Source: Corallococcus coralloides DSM 2259 (GTDB lineage: Bacteria > Myxococcota > Myxococcia > Myxococcales > Myxococcaceae). Taken from it: a DNA stretch of 64,000 nt. A program made the translations under genes and the position numbers. The stretch spans positions 5,332,001 through 5,396,000 of the forward strand of contig NC_017030.1 of the NCBI RefSeq assembly GCF_000255295.1. Direction: 5' to 3'. This document shows positions 26,560-35,446 of this stretch, in pieces; position 1 is the first letter of the stretch, and every line of letters starts with the position of its first letter. The notes under the pieces were generated by a model. The model worked only from the letters and a program-made list of their open reading frames with translations. It made no database searches and was not told the DNA's origin.

Positions 26560-28554
26560 ATGCCTTCGTGCTCAACAGCGAAACGCCCGTGGCGGTGGCT
26601 GCCCGGCCTGCTCACCGTGTCCGCCCTGCTCGTGCTCGCCCTGCCGCTCGTGGCCCTGGCGCGCGGCGGTGGAGGCGAGCACTACACGTCCGGCCGCGAC
26701 CGCGGGAACGGCGGTGGCGGGGGCGACGGCCTGCCCATCTGGCTGATCTTCGACCTGATCCGCCTCCTCTTCCTCTACCCGAAGGTGACCGTCCCGCTGC
26801 TGATCATCGGCGGTGTCGCCTGGTGGTTCTACAAGCGCAACCTGCACCCGACCGCCACCACCCAGCGCGCGTTGGATCAGCGCGAGGCCGAAGTGCGCAC
26901 GGAGGTGTCCGGCCGCGACGTGTCGGGCTGGGTGAACGCGCTGAAGCTCAAGGACCCGTCCTTCGAGCTGGAGCCCACGCTGGAGAAGGTGCGCTGGCTC
27001 TTCATCGAGCTGCAGAAGTCGTGGTTCCGCCGGGACATGACGCCGGTGCGCCCCTTCCTGTCGGACGCGACGTGGCAGCGCTTCAACGTGCAGCTGGCGC
27101 TGATGCAGGCGCAGGGCGTGCGCGACGCGCTCGCGGACATGAAGGTGCTGGACGTGCAGCTCATCGGCCTGCACCAGACCGAGTGGTACGACAGCATCCA
27201 CGTGCGCGTGCGCGCCAGCATCCGCGACACGGACGTGCCCGCGAACCAGACGGACGCGCAGGCCATGGCCGCCGCCAGCAAAGTGGCCCCGGAGACGTTC
27301 ACGGAGGTGTGGACCTTCGTGCGCAAGCCCGGCGCGCAGACGCGTATCGGCGAGGACCTGTTCCAGGGCAAGTGCCCCAACTGCGGCGCGCCCTACAAGG
27401 GCGGCGCGTCCAACACCTGCGAGTTCTGCAACGCGGTGGTGAACTCCGGTAACTACGACTGGACGCTCTCTGAAATCACGCAGGGTGTGGAGCACGTGCG
27501 CCACCACAAGCAGGTGGACGGGCTGATGCAGGCGCGCGCGGACGACCCGGCGCTCAACCTGGAGATGCTGGAGGACCGCGCGTCGCTCTTGTTCTGGAAG
27601 TGGATCGACGCGCAGAGCCGCAACGAGCCGCAGCGCCTGTCCAAGGTCGCCAACGCGGACGCCCTCACGAAGCTGGACGCGGAGCTGGGCCAGCTGGCGA
27701 AGCAGGGCCGCCGCCGCGTCTTCCTGGAGTGCGCGGTGGGCGCGGTGGACGTGCGCGCGCTGGAGGTGCACCCGGAGTCCTTCGACGAGGCGCAGGTGGA
27801 AATCCGCTGGAGCGCCCGCATGGGCATTGGCCCGGTGAACGAGAAGCCGCCGAGCCTGCCCACGGTGCCGCAGCGCTGGGTCTTCACGCTGCTGCGCCGC
27901 CACGGCGCGAAGACGAACACGGACACCGGTATGTCCACGGACCGCTGCCCGCAGTGCAACGCGCCCACCACCAACAGCGCGGCCAACACCTGCGAGTTCT
28001 GCGGCACGGTGCTGGGCAACGGCGAGCGCGACTGGGTGCTCGCGTCCGCCCTCCCCTTCGAGTCCTGGAACGTCCACCACGCGCAGCGCACGTCCCGGAA
28101 CGCGGCCCGCTACCAGGAGGCCCGCCGGGCCGAGCGCGGCACCGTCCCGCCCCCGCCCGTGGACATGGGCGGCCATGGCCATGGCCACGGCCATGACGAC
28201 GGCGACCGGGTGGTGACGGACGTGAAGGAGCGCGAGCGGCTGCTCTACATGATGGCGTCCATCGCCGCCGCGGATGGTGACGTCTCCAACGCCGAGCGCC
28301 GGCTGCTCAAGCTGTGCGCGGAGCGCTGGAGCGTGTCGTGGGCCAACGTGGAGATGGCCCTCAACGCCGGGCCGCAGCTCTTCGAGCGCCTGGTCCCGCG
28401 CGGCAGCCCGGAGGCGGAGGTGTTCCTGCGCCACATCGTGGAGATGGCCCTGGTGGACGGCCGCATCGACCGCAAGGAGCGGAAGATGCTGCAGATCGCC
28501 GCCCAGCACCTGGGCCTGGAGGAGCAGCTTCCGGCGCTGATCGGGGACCACTGA
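26560..28554 (+). CDS. Membrane protein with two TIM44-like domains, two zinc ribbons and a TerB-like domain
   Basis: 664 aa. A signal anchor ([18 protein letters not shown]) and a Gly-rich linker precede a second membrane segment ([16 protein letters not shown], to ~residue 90). Then TIM44-like domain 1 (~130-260), a zinc ribbon [14 protein letters not shown] (from Cys272), TIM44-like domain 2 (~310-455), another ribbon [14 protein letters not shown] (from Cys463), a His/Gly patch [12 protein letters not shown], and a TerB-like helical domain (~555-660) with [15 protein letters not shown] and [19 protein letters not shown]44-like domains in bacteria are linked to membrane/lipid contact. Duplication of the whole TIM44-ribbon unit is unusual. 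Function unknown. Confidence 0.75.
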   Translation: MPSCSTAKRPWRWLPGLLTVSALLVLALPLVALARGGGGEHYTSGRDRGNGGGGGDGLPIWLIFDLIRLLFLYPKVTVPLLIIGGVAWWFYKRNLHPTATTQRALDQREAEVRTEVSGRDVSGWVNALKLKDPSFELEPTLEKVRWLFIELQKSWFRRDMTPVRPFLSDATWQRFNVQLALMQAQGVRDALADMKVLDVQLIGLHQTEWYDSIHVRVRASIRDTDVPANQTDAQAMAAASKVAPETFTEVWTFVRKPGAQTRIGEDLFQGKCPNCGAPYKGGASNTCEFCNAVVNSGNYDWTLSEITQGVEHVRHHKQVDGLMQARADDPALNLEMLEDRASLLFWKWIDAQSRNEPQRLSKVANADALTKLDAELGQLAKQGRRRVFLECAVGAVDVRALEVHPESFDEAQVEIRWSARMGIGPVNEKPPSLPTVPQRWVFTLLRRHGAKTNTDTGMSTDRCPQCNAPTTNSAANTCEFCGTVLGNGERDWVLASALPFESWNVHHAQRTSRNAARYQEARRAERGTVPPPPVDMGGHGHGHGHDDGDRVVTDVKERERLLYMMASIAAADGDVSNAERRLLKLCAERWSVSWANVEMALNAGPQLFERLVPRGSPEAEVFLRHIVEMALVDGRIDRKERKMLQIAAQHLGLEEQLPALIGDH

Positions 28555-28578
28555 GTCAGGGGTCCCCGGTGGTACGGC

Positions 28579-29577
28579 TCAGGTCTGCGCGCGGCGGGTG
28601 GCCTTCTTGTCCCGCTCGCCGAGCGCGGCCTGGAGGTACTTGCCCGCGAGCTTCCGGCCGATGAGCTCCTGGGCGATCTCCCCGGCCTCCACCAGCTTGT
28701 CCAGGTCGATGCCGGTGTCCACGCCCATGCCGTGCAGCATGAAGACCGCGTCCTCCGACGCCAGGTTGCCCGCGGCGCCCGGCGCGTAGGGACAGCCGCC
28801 CAGCCCGCCGATGCTCGCGTCGAACGTGGTGACGCCCGCGGACAGGCCCACCAGCGCGTTGGCCAGCGCGGTGCCTCGCGTGTCGTGCAGGTGCAGCGCC
28901 AGCGTGTCCACCGGCATGTGCTGGAGCAGCGCCGCCAATATCTCTTCCGTCTGCCGGGGCGTGCCCACGCCAATCGTGTCGCCCAGGCTCAGCTGGTAGA
29001 TGCCCGCGTCCACCAGCTGACGGCAGATGTCCACCACGCGCTCCACCGGGACGTGGCCCTCATAGGGGCAGCCCCACACGGTGGACAGGTAGCCGCGCAC
29101 GCGCATCCCGGCCTTGCGGGCGGCGGCCGTCACTTCCTTCGCGCCGGCCAGCGCCTCCGCGATGGTCTTGTTGATGTTCTTCTTGGAGTGGGCCTCCGAC
29201 GCGGAGATGAACACCGCGGCCTCCTCCAGGCCCGCCGCCTGCGCGCGCTCCAGGCCCTTCAGGTTGGGCACCAGCGCGGAGAAGACGACGCCGGGGCGAC
29301 GGCCCACCAGCTTGAGCAGCTCCTCCGCGTCCGCCAGCTGGGGGATCCACTTGGGTGACACGAACGACGTCACCTCGATGCGCTTCTCCCCCGCGGCGAC
29401 CAGGGCGTTGATGAGCCGCGCCTTGTCTCGGGTGGGCAGCGTGCGGAGCTCGTTCTGCAGGCCGTCGCGGGGGCCGACCTCGTACACGTCGACCCGGCGG
29501 GGCAGTTGCCCCAGCAGGCCGACCCGCGTTCGCGATGTCTCTTTCGGATCCACTGGACGTGTCCGGGGCTCCGTCAC
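28579..29577 (-). CDS. Hydroxymethylglutaryl-CoA lyase
   Basis: 332 aa from GTG 29577. HMGL-like TIM barrel: VYEVGPRDGLQNE (substrate and metal Asp), SFVSPKWIPQLAD, and the C-terminal signature GGLGGCPYAPGAAGNLASED with the catalytic Cys. The enzyme splits HMG-CoA to acetyl-CoA and acetoacetate, the last step of leucine breakdown. The GTG overlaps the stop of the upstream methyltransferase gene (GTGA), so it ends the aminotransferase-methyltransferase-lyase operon. Confidence 0.92.
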   Translation of the reverse strand: MTEPRTRPVDPKETSRTRVGLLGQLPRRVDVYEVGPRDGLQNELRTLPTRDKARLINALVAAGEKRIEVTSFVSPKWIPQLADAEELLKLVGRRPGVVFSALVPNLKGLERAQAAGLEEAAVFISASEAHSKKNINKTIAEALAGAKEVTAAARKAGMRVRGYLSTVWGCPYEGHVPVERVVDICRQLVDAGIYQLSLGDTIGVGTPRQTEEILAALLQHMPVDTLALHLHDTRGTALANALVGLSAGVTTFDASIGGLGGCPYAPGAAGNLASEDAVFMLHGMGVDTGIDLDKLVEAGEIAQELIGRKLAGKYLQAALGERDKKATRRAQT

Positions 29578-30293
29578 CGGCGCCCGGCTCCCACGATGAG
29601 GTCGGTCGACTCGGGTGACACCGGCGCGCCATCCAGACCGCCGTGCACCCACTGCACCGAAAAGCCCGTGCTTTCCAACAGCCCCTTCAGTTCCGCAAGA
29701 GGATAGTAACGAAGCGTGTACGCCGCTCGCAGGACGCGACCGTCAGGCAAGGTGAGCTGACGCTGCCCGACATCCCTTCCACGCGTCGCGTCGAAGCGGC
29801 TCTCCTCCTCCAGGAGACTCCCATCCGGTAACCGCTCGCGGAACGACGCGCCCGGACTTCCGGCCAGCCGCTCGTAGGGAACCGTCTGGAACACCAACCG
29901 TCCGCCGGGCTTGAGCGCCCGAGCCACCTCGCGCAGCACCTGGACGTGCTCCGCGTCGCTGAAGGCGAAGAGTGTCGAATACCAGGCGTAGGCGCCCCCC
30001 AGGGTCGCGTCCTGGAAGGGCAGCGCCCGCAGGTCGCCCCGCACCACGGGGAAGCCGGGGCGGCGCAGGCGCAGGGACAGCGGATCCAGCTCCAGGCCCA
30101 CCACCCGGCCGGCGAGCGCGCCCTCGGTGTTGAGCCGCGCCGCGTGCCGGCCGTGGCCGCAGCCCAGGTCCACCACCGGGCCCTCCACGTCCGCGAACGC
30201 CCGGGACAGGTACTCGACTTCCCGGGCCGTCACCGCCTCGGAGAGGTACGGCAGCGTGCTGCGCAGGTACAGCTCTCCGAAGAAGTCGCTCAC
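29574..30293 (-). CDS. Class I SAM-dependent methyltransferase
   Basis: 239 aa. Motif I VVDLGCGHGRHAARL (~residue 40), an acidic end of strand two (VGLELD), motif II region GGAYAWYSTLFAF and LKPGGRLVFQTVP are clear. Substrate unknown. The GTG start lies 6 bp after the aminotransferase stop, and the gene overlaps the HMG-CoA lyase start. Confidence 0.82.
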   Translation of the reverse strand: MSDFFGELYLRSTLPYLSEAVTAREVEYLSRAFADVEGPVVDLGCGHGRHAARLNTEGALAGRVVGLELDPLSLRLRRPGFPVVRGDLRALPFQDATLGGAYAWYSTLFAFSDAEHVQVLREVARALKPGGRLVFQTVPYERLAGSPGASFRERLPDGSLLEEESRFDATRGRDVGQRQLTLPDGRVLRAAYTLRYYPLAELKGLLESTGFSVQWVHGGLDGAPVSPESTDLIVGAGRR

Positions 30294-30299
30294 GGCCCG

Positions 30300-31499
30300 T
30301 CAGCGCTTGAGGGCGGGCAGCTTCTCGCGCAGGCGGCGCACGGCTTCGTCCAGCACGCCGTCCGTCTTGCAGAAGGCGAAGCGCGCGAAGCGCTGTCCCA
30401 GGTGCCGGTGCTCCGGGCCGTAGAAGACGCTGGGCGGGATGCCCGCGACCCCCACCTCCGTCACCAGGTGCCGGCAGAACGCGACGTCGTCCTCGAAGCC
30501 GTAGCCGCGGATGTCCGCGAGGATGAAGTAGCTGCCCTCCGGCGAGTACGCCTGGAGCCCCGCCGCGCGCAGGCCCGTGAGCAGCCGTTCGCGCCTGGCG
30601 GTGTAGAGCGCCGTCAGCTCCTGGAAGTAGCTGTCCGGCAGCCGCAGCGCCACGGCCATGGCGGCCTGGAACGGCGACGCGGTGGCGAAGGTGACGAACT
30701 GGTGCGCGCGCTGCACCGCGTCCCTGAGCGGCGGCGGCGCGATGATCCAGCCAACCTTCCACCCCGTCAGGCTGAAGGACTTGCCCGCGCTGCTCACCGT
30801 CACCGTGCGGTCCGCGAGCACCGGCACCGTGGCCGCGCGGAGGTGCTTCGCGGGGGCGAAGACGATGTGCTCGTAGACTTCATCCGCCAGCACCTTCACG
30901 TCGTGCTCGGCGCAGAGGTGGCCCAGGAACTCCAGCTCCTCGCGCGTGAAGACCTTGCCCGTGGGGTTGTGCGGCGAGTTGAGGATGAGCAGCCGCGTCT
31001 TCGGACCGAAGGCGGCGCGGACCTCATCGCGGTCGAACCACCAGGTGGCGTGCTCCGCGTCCGGCGGGCGCAGCGGCACGTAGCGCGGCGTGGCGCCCAC
31101 GAAGGCGATGTTGGCGTCGTACGAGTCGTAGAACGGCTCGAAGGCCACCACCTCGTCGCCCGGATCCACCAGGCCCAGGATGACGTCGAGGATGGCCTCC
31201 GTCGCGCCGCTGGTGACGGTGACCATGGTGTCCGGGTCCACGGCGTGGTTGTAGAAGCGCTGCGAGTGCTCGGCGATGGCGTTGCGCAGGTCCTTGGCGC
31301 CCGTGCCGGGGGCGTACTGGTTGACGCCGCCCTGGATGGCCTTCCACGCCGCTTCCTTGATGGCGTCCGGCCCGTCGAAGTCCGGGAACCCCTGCCCCAG
31401 GTTCACGGCCTGGTGCTTCAGGGCCAGCGCGCTGAACTCGGAGAAGACGGTGGTGCCGAAGCGGGAGACGCGCTGCGCGAGCACGGGCCGGGGGGACAT
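30300..31499 (-). CDS. Aminotransferase class I/II (KAT/YbdL-like)
   Basis: 399-aa PLP enzyme. NLGQGFPDFDGP near the start and the YAPGTGAKDLRNAI segment are typical of the kynurenine/methionine aminotransferase group; NSPHNPTGKV and the PLP-binding Lys in SSAGKSFSLTGWKVGW are intact. It begins a three-gene operon with the methyltransferase and HMG-CoA lyase. Possible role in amino acid transamination before breakdown; the exact amino acid is not determined. Confidence 0.87.
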   Translation of the reverse strand: MSPRPVLAQRVSRFGTTVFSEFSALALKHQAVNLGQGFPDFDGPDAIKEAAWKAIQGGVNQYAPGTGAKDLRNAIAEHSQRFYNHAVDPDTMVTVTSGATEAILDVILGLVDPGDEVVAFEPFYDSYDANIAFVGATPRYVPLRPPDAEHATWWFDRDEVRAAFGPKTRLLILNSPHNPTGKVFTREELEFLGHLCAEHDVKVLADEVYEHIVFAPAKHLRAATVPVLADRTVTVSSAGKSFSLTGWKVGWIIAPPPLRDAVQRAHQFVTFATASPFQAAMAVALRLPDSYFQELTALYTARRERLLTGLRAAGLQAYSPEGSYFILADIRGYGFEDDVAFCRHLVTEVGVAGIPPSVFYGPEHRHLGQRFARFAFCKTDGVLDEAVRRLREKLPALKR

Positions 31500-31561
31500 G
31501 GGTCAGGCCTCTGGAGGCCAGCGCACGTCCACCCCGAACCCCGGGGCGACCGGCTGGCGGT

Positions 31562-32542
31562 TCAGGGCCGGACGATAGCGTCCGCGGGCACGGAACGCGC
31601 GCCTTGTTCCACCGCGCGCTGCCGGGCGGAGCGGGACAGGGCCAGCGCCAGCCCCGTCACCACCATCACCAGGGGCACCGCGCAGATGAGGTCGATGGCG
31701 TAGTGGAACCGCCCCGCCAGCGTCGCGAAGATGAGCCCCATGCCCGGGAAGAGCATCACCCAGAAGAAGCGCCGGGCGAACCGGAAGGCGTAGAAGAGCA
31801 CCACCAGCATCACCCCGGTGTGCCCGGACGGGAAGCAGTCCCGGGTGTACACCGGCGTGCGCATCATGGACTCCAAGAGCGGCGTGAGGATCCACCCCTG
31901 CGTCGCCGGACTGTCGAACGCGCCGATGAGGAAGTACCGGGGCCCCACCGCGGGCACCAGCGAGTACGCCGCGTAGTTGAAGCCCAGGAGCAGGCCCAGC
32001 CCCAGCAGGTACTCGTCGAAGCCGGGCGTGGCTCCCCTGCCCCGGGCGTACAGATAGATGCCCAGGAGCAACGGCCAGATGAAGTGCCCGTAGTAGCAGA
32101 GCATCAGCACGTCGTTGGCCCAGGGCGGAATCGCGTGCGCCAGCGCCACCGAGACCTGGAAGCCGAACAGCTTCTGATCCACCGCGACGAGCTGGGCGTC
32201 CTTCAGGACCGGGTTCATCCAGTCCACGATGGGCCCCAGCCACCCGTGGGCGAGCGCCGACACCGGCAGGAGCCAGAAGTCCGCCACGATGGCAAGGAGC
32301 GGCTGGCGCGGGAAGCGCGCCTCCAGCATGCGCACGGCCGGCAGACCCAGCGCGAAGAAGAGGAAGAGGAGCGCGTTGCGGCCGGAGTGCGGCGCCCAGC
32401 GGGCCGGGCCCACGCACATCAGGGCGGCCACCGAGCAGGCCACCATGAGGACGAGGTCCACCTGCCGGAAGCGCACGAGCGCTTCGTCCGACGACGCCAC
32501 TGAAGGCCGCACGCGGCCCTCGCTGAATGACCAGATGCTCAC
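31562..32542 (-). CDS. PAP2-superfamily membrane enzyme, Aur1/IPC-synthase-like
   Basis: 326 aa with about six membrane helices. PAP2 motifs are present: CFPSGHTGVMLVVLFYAF (SGH) and GRFHYAIDLICA (R..HY..D), the catalytic His pair. The arrangement and the GFNYAAYSLVPAVGPRYF segment recall the PAP2_3 family, which includes Aur1-type inositol phosphorylceramide synthases as well as plain phosphatases. The GTG overlaps the exporter stop (GTGA), and serine palmitoyltransferase lies just beyond that exporter, so a sphingolipid head-group role is a reasonable but unproven guess. Confidence 0.8.
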   Translation of the reverse strand: MSIWSFSEGRVRPSVASSDEALVRFRQVDLVLMVACSVAALMCVGPARWAPHSGRNALLFLFFALGLPAVRMLEARFPRQPLLAIVADFWLLPVSALAHGWLGPIVDWMNPVLKDAQLVAVDQKLFGFQVSVALAHAIPPWANDVLMLCYYGHFIWPLLLGIYLYARGRGATPGFDEYLLGLGLLLGFNYAAYSLVPAVGPRYFLIGAFDSPATQGWILTPLLESMMRTPVYTRDCFPSGHTGVMLVVLFYAFRFARRFFWVMLFPGMGLIFATLAGRFHYAIDLICAVPLVMVVTGLALALSRSARQRAVEQGARSVPADAIVRP

Positions 32543-35067
32543 GCCGATTTGCGCTCCCCCGGCGACTCGGCCGGCAGCTCGCCGGCGCCCCCGAGATTGA
32601 GGCTCCGCACCACCGCGCCCGACTCCGGCGCCACCGCGGACCGCCGCCCCTTCCACCGCTCCAACAGCGCCAGCATCGCCGGGAAGAACACCGTCGTTCC
32701 CAGGAAGGTGCTCACGACCCCCAGTAGGGCAATCTGTCCGATGCTGCGCAAGCCCTGATGGTTCGCCACCAGGAGCGCTCCGTAGCCCGCCGCGTTGGAC
32801 AGCGTGGCCACCACCGCCGCGAAGCCGGTGTTGCGAACCACCCGGCCCAGCGACCCGGGGCCCTCCTCCTCGTACCGGTGGAACAGGTGCACCGAGTTGT
32901 CCACCGCGATGGCCAGCAGGTTGGGCAGCACCACCGCGTTGATGAAGTTGAGCTGGACGTCGAACAGGTACATCCCGCCCGCCAGGCACGTCATGCCCAG
33001 GAACAGCGGGCCCGCCACCAGCAGCGCGCGCTTGAAGCTGCGCAGGCTGGCCAGGATGACCAGGAACACCACCACCGCCGCGGACCAGAGGATGAACGGC
33101 CCGTCCATGCGCACCAGCGAGAAGATGCGCGCGGCGATGCGGTTGCTGTCCAGCACCGCCAGGTCGATGCCCTTCGCCTTCGCCCCGGCCACCACCTCAT
33201 CCAGCTGCCCCGCCCAGCGGTGCAGGTCCTGCGTGTCGTAGTTGGACACGGACGGGAACAGCAGGAGGAACATCCCCTTGCCATCCAGCGCCTCGAAGCG
33301 GCGGCGCGCCTCCACCGGCAGCTGATCCAGGCCGTAGGGCTTCGCGTCCACCATCTCCCGCAGGTCCTTCACGCGCGGGTCCTCCTGGGCGGACTTCGGC
33401 AGCCCGTCCAAGAGCGCCCGGATGCGGCCCATCTCCACCTCGTGGCCCGCCACGTCGGAGGGCACCAGGTCGCTCAACGACGCGGTGCGCAGGAACACCG
33501 AGTTGTCGCCGTTCTTCGCCTTCACCTGGGCGATGACGGCCTCCACCTCGCGGACCTGCTCCAGCGTGTCCACCGCGAGGATGGCCGGGTTGAGCGGCGA
33601 GCCGATCTGCTCCGTGATGTGGTCGTCCAGCCGCGACGCCGGCGAGTCACCCTTCAGGTTGCGCAGGTTGGTCTCGAAGCCCAGCCGGGGCGCGATGCCC
33701 ACCGAGTACGCCGCGAAGCCCACCACCGACAGCGCCACCGCGACGATGACGCCCGTGGGCCAGCGCCGCCACTCCTTCGCGGGAGCCGCGACGGGAGCCT
33801 GCTCCACGACCGGCGCGGAGGCCTGGACGGTGGATGCCGCATCGCGGCGGAACGGGCGGATGCGCTCCGCGATGGCGAGCAGCGACGGGCCCAGCGCGTA
33901 CGCGGACAGCACCGCCATCAGCACGCCCACGCCCGCGAGCAGGCCGAACTGCTGGAAGGCGTGGAACTGCGCCAGCACCAGCACGAAGAACGCCGCCGCG
34001 TTGGTGAAGGCGGACGTGAGCGCCCCGCTGAAGGTGCCGCGCACCGCCGCCGTGAGCGCTTCCTTCACGCCCAGCTGCTCGCGCTCCTCCCAGTAGCGCA
34101 TGGCCAGGTGGACGCCGTACTCGATGCCCAGGCCGATGAGGATGGCGACGAGGAAGCCCGTCACGATGTTGAGGTGGCCGATGGCGCCCTGCGCGAACGC
34201 GAACGTCAGCATCAGCCCCACCATCACCGGCACGCCCACCACCGCCAGCGCGGAGATGCGCCGGGTGGCCAGCAGGATGAGCCCTACGGCAATGAGCGCG
34301 GACAAGAGGCCCGCGTTGGACAGGTCGCGGCGCATCACCGCGTCCTCTTCGATGCGGTTCTGGAAGTTGCCCGTGGCCTCCAGCGTCACGCCCGGGTACT
34401 TCTCCGCCGCGAGCTGGCGGCCCGCGTCGAACACCGTGGCCACGAAGTTCCGCGCGAACTCCAGGTCCCCCGCCGTCCCGGACGGCTTGATCATCAGGTA
34501 GACCTCGGTGCCCTCCTTGTTCGCCAGCGTCTCCGGCAGCGCCGTCGTGTCCGGGGTGTGCTTCTTCGCGATCTCCTCGAAGGTGGGCGGCGCCTCTTCC
34601 GTGTCCAGGTCCACGAAGAGGGGGCTGGCGCGCTCCTTCTCGTAGCGGACGCGGGCCTCCAGGTCCTGACGCAGCGAGGCGACCTCCGCCGTGGGCAGCA
34701 GAAGCAGGCCGTGGCGGCGGAAGAAGGCCACGTCATAGTGGTGCTCGACGTAGCGGACCGTGGGCAGGGCCTCCAGGCGCTTCTGGAACTCCGTGGCGTA
34801 GGCCTTCAGGGCCTCCGGGGCCGCCCCCTTGGCCATGATGACCAGGTAGCCGTCTCCACCCGCCTTCTCTGACACGCGTGTCAGGTCCCGGACCTCCGGG
34901 GCACCCTCCGGGAGGAGCTCCACGAACGAGCCGCGGAACTCCAGACGCGAGGCGAAGAAGCCCGCCGCGGCCGTCACCAGGGCGACAGCGAGCAGCACCT
35001 GCCAGGGGCGCGACATCGCTGCCTGGATGAAGCCCTCGAACCATCGCTGACGTCGTGATTGAGACAC
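32539..35067 (-). CDS. MMPL/RND-family lipid exporter
   Basis: 842 aa with the two-half RND layout: a first helix (PWQVLLAVALVTAAAGFFAS), a large periplasmic loop, a five- to six-helix bundle containing FLVAILIGLGIEYGVHLAMRYWEER, a second loop, and the matching bundle with LLAIAVDNSVHLFHRYEEEG. This fits MMPL/HpnN-like exporters that move lipids such as hopanoids. The GTG at 35067 has AGAGGAG 6 nt upstream. It is divergent from serine palmitoyltransferase across 379 bp and coupled to the PAP2 enzyme, consistent with export of a sphingolipid or related lipid. Confidence 0.85.
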   Translation of the reverse strand: MSQSRRQRWFEGFIQAAMSRPWQVLLAVALVTAAAGFFASRLEFRGSFVELLPEGAPEVRDLTRVSEKAGGDGYLVIMAKGAAPEALKAYATEFQKRLEALPTVRYVEHHYDVAFFRRHGLLLLPTAEVASLRQDLEARVRYEKERASPLFVDLDTEEAPPTFEEIAKKHTPDTTALPETLANKEGTEVYLMIKPSGTAGDLEFARNFVATVFDAGRQLAAEKYPGVTLEATGNFQNRIEEDAVMRRDLSNAGLLSALIAVGLILLATRRISALAVVGVPVMVGLMLTFAFAQGAIGHLNIVTGFLVAILIGLGIEYGVHLAMRYWEEREQLGVKEALTAAVRGTFSGALTSAFTNAAAFFVLVLAQFHAFQQFGLLAGVGVLMAVLSAYALGPSLLAIAERIRPFRRDAASTVQASAPVVEQAPVAAPAKEWRRWPTGVIVAVALSVVGFAAYSVGIAPRLGFETNLRNLKGDSPASRLDDHITEQIGSPLNPAILAVDTLEQVREVEAVIAQVKAKNGDNSVFLRTASLSDLVPSDVAGHEVEMGRIRALLDGLPKSAQEDPRVKDLREMVDAKPYGLDQLPVEARRRFEALDGKGMFLLLFPSVSNYDTQDLHRWAGQLDEVVAGAKAKGIDLAVLDSNRIAARIFSLVRMDGPFILWSAAVVVFLVILASLRSFKRALLVAGPLFLGMTCLAGGMYLFDVQLNFINAVVLPNLLAIAVDNSVHLFHRYEEEGPGSLGRVVRNTGFAAVVATLSNAAGYGALLVANHQGLRSIGQIALLGVVSTFLGTTVFFPAMLALLERWKGRRSAVAPESGAVVRSLNLGGAGELPAESPGERKSA

Positions 35068-35446
35068 CGTCTGCTCCTCTGATGCCGGCCGGCAAAGCAA
35101 TAAGCCGGCCATGATCCAGGCCCCCGGAACAGACGGCCCCTTGCGACCCATTCCCCATGTGAACCCATGTGTGCCCTGGGTGCTGGAGCATCCACTGGCG
35201 AACGAAGGTCCGGGGGCGCGGCGTGCCACCAATGCGGCATGACTGTCAAGGCGCGCCCTGACACGGATGCCCCACACGCGATGCGATGGGACCGTCCCCG
35301 CCTTGACAGTGCGGTTTTCCCTCTTTATTGACCCCCTCGCGTCGTCCCCCTGGGTGTTCGCGCGGCCGGGCAATCCGAACCTGGAACGCGCCCTGCACAT
35401 GGAAAGCGGCTCGGATCACACCCTCCGACGCGTAAGAAAGACCACC
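35068..35446. other. Divergent intergenic region, exporter versus serine palmitoyltransferase
   Basis: 379 bp without a gene. It must hold promoters for both divergent units; the notable element is a 12-bp inverted repeat described separately. I see no RNA gene in it. Confidence 0.6.
35242..35310. promoter_or_regulatory. 12-bp inverted repeat containing two TTGACA boxes
   Basis: ACTGTCAAGGCG at 35242-35253 is the exact reverse complement of CGCCTTGACAGT at 35299-35310. Each arm contains TTGACA pointing away from the other. On the plus strand TTGACA (35303-35308) is followed 17 nt later by TATTGA, a weak -10; the minus-strand copy has no clear -10. It may be an operator that overlaps divergent promoters. 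Confidence 0.45.

Noticed and set aside
26572-28551. A 659-codon minus-strand open frame opposite the TIM44-like gene
   Set aside because: Repetitive His/Arg/Val sequence with no family features; the plus frame has zinc ribbons and membrane segments.
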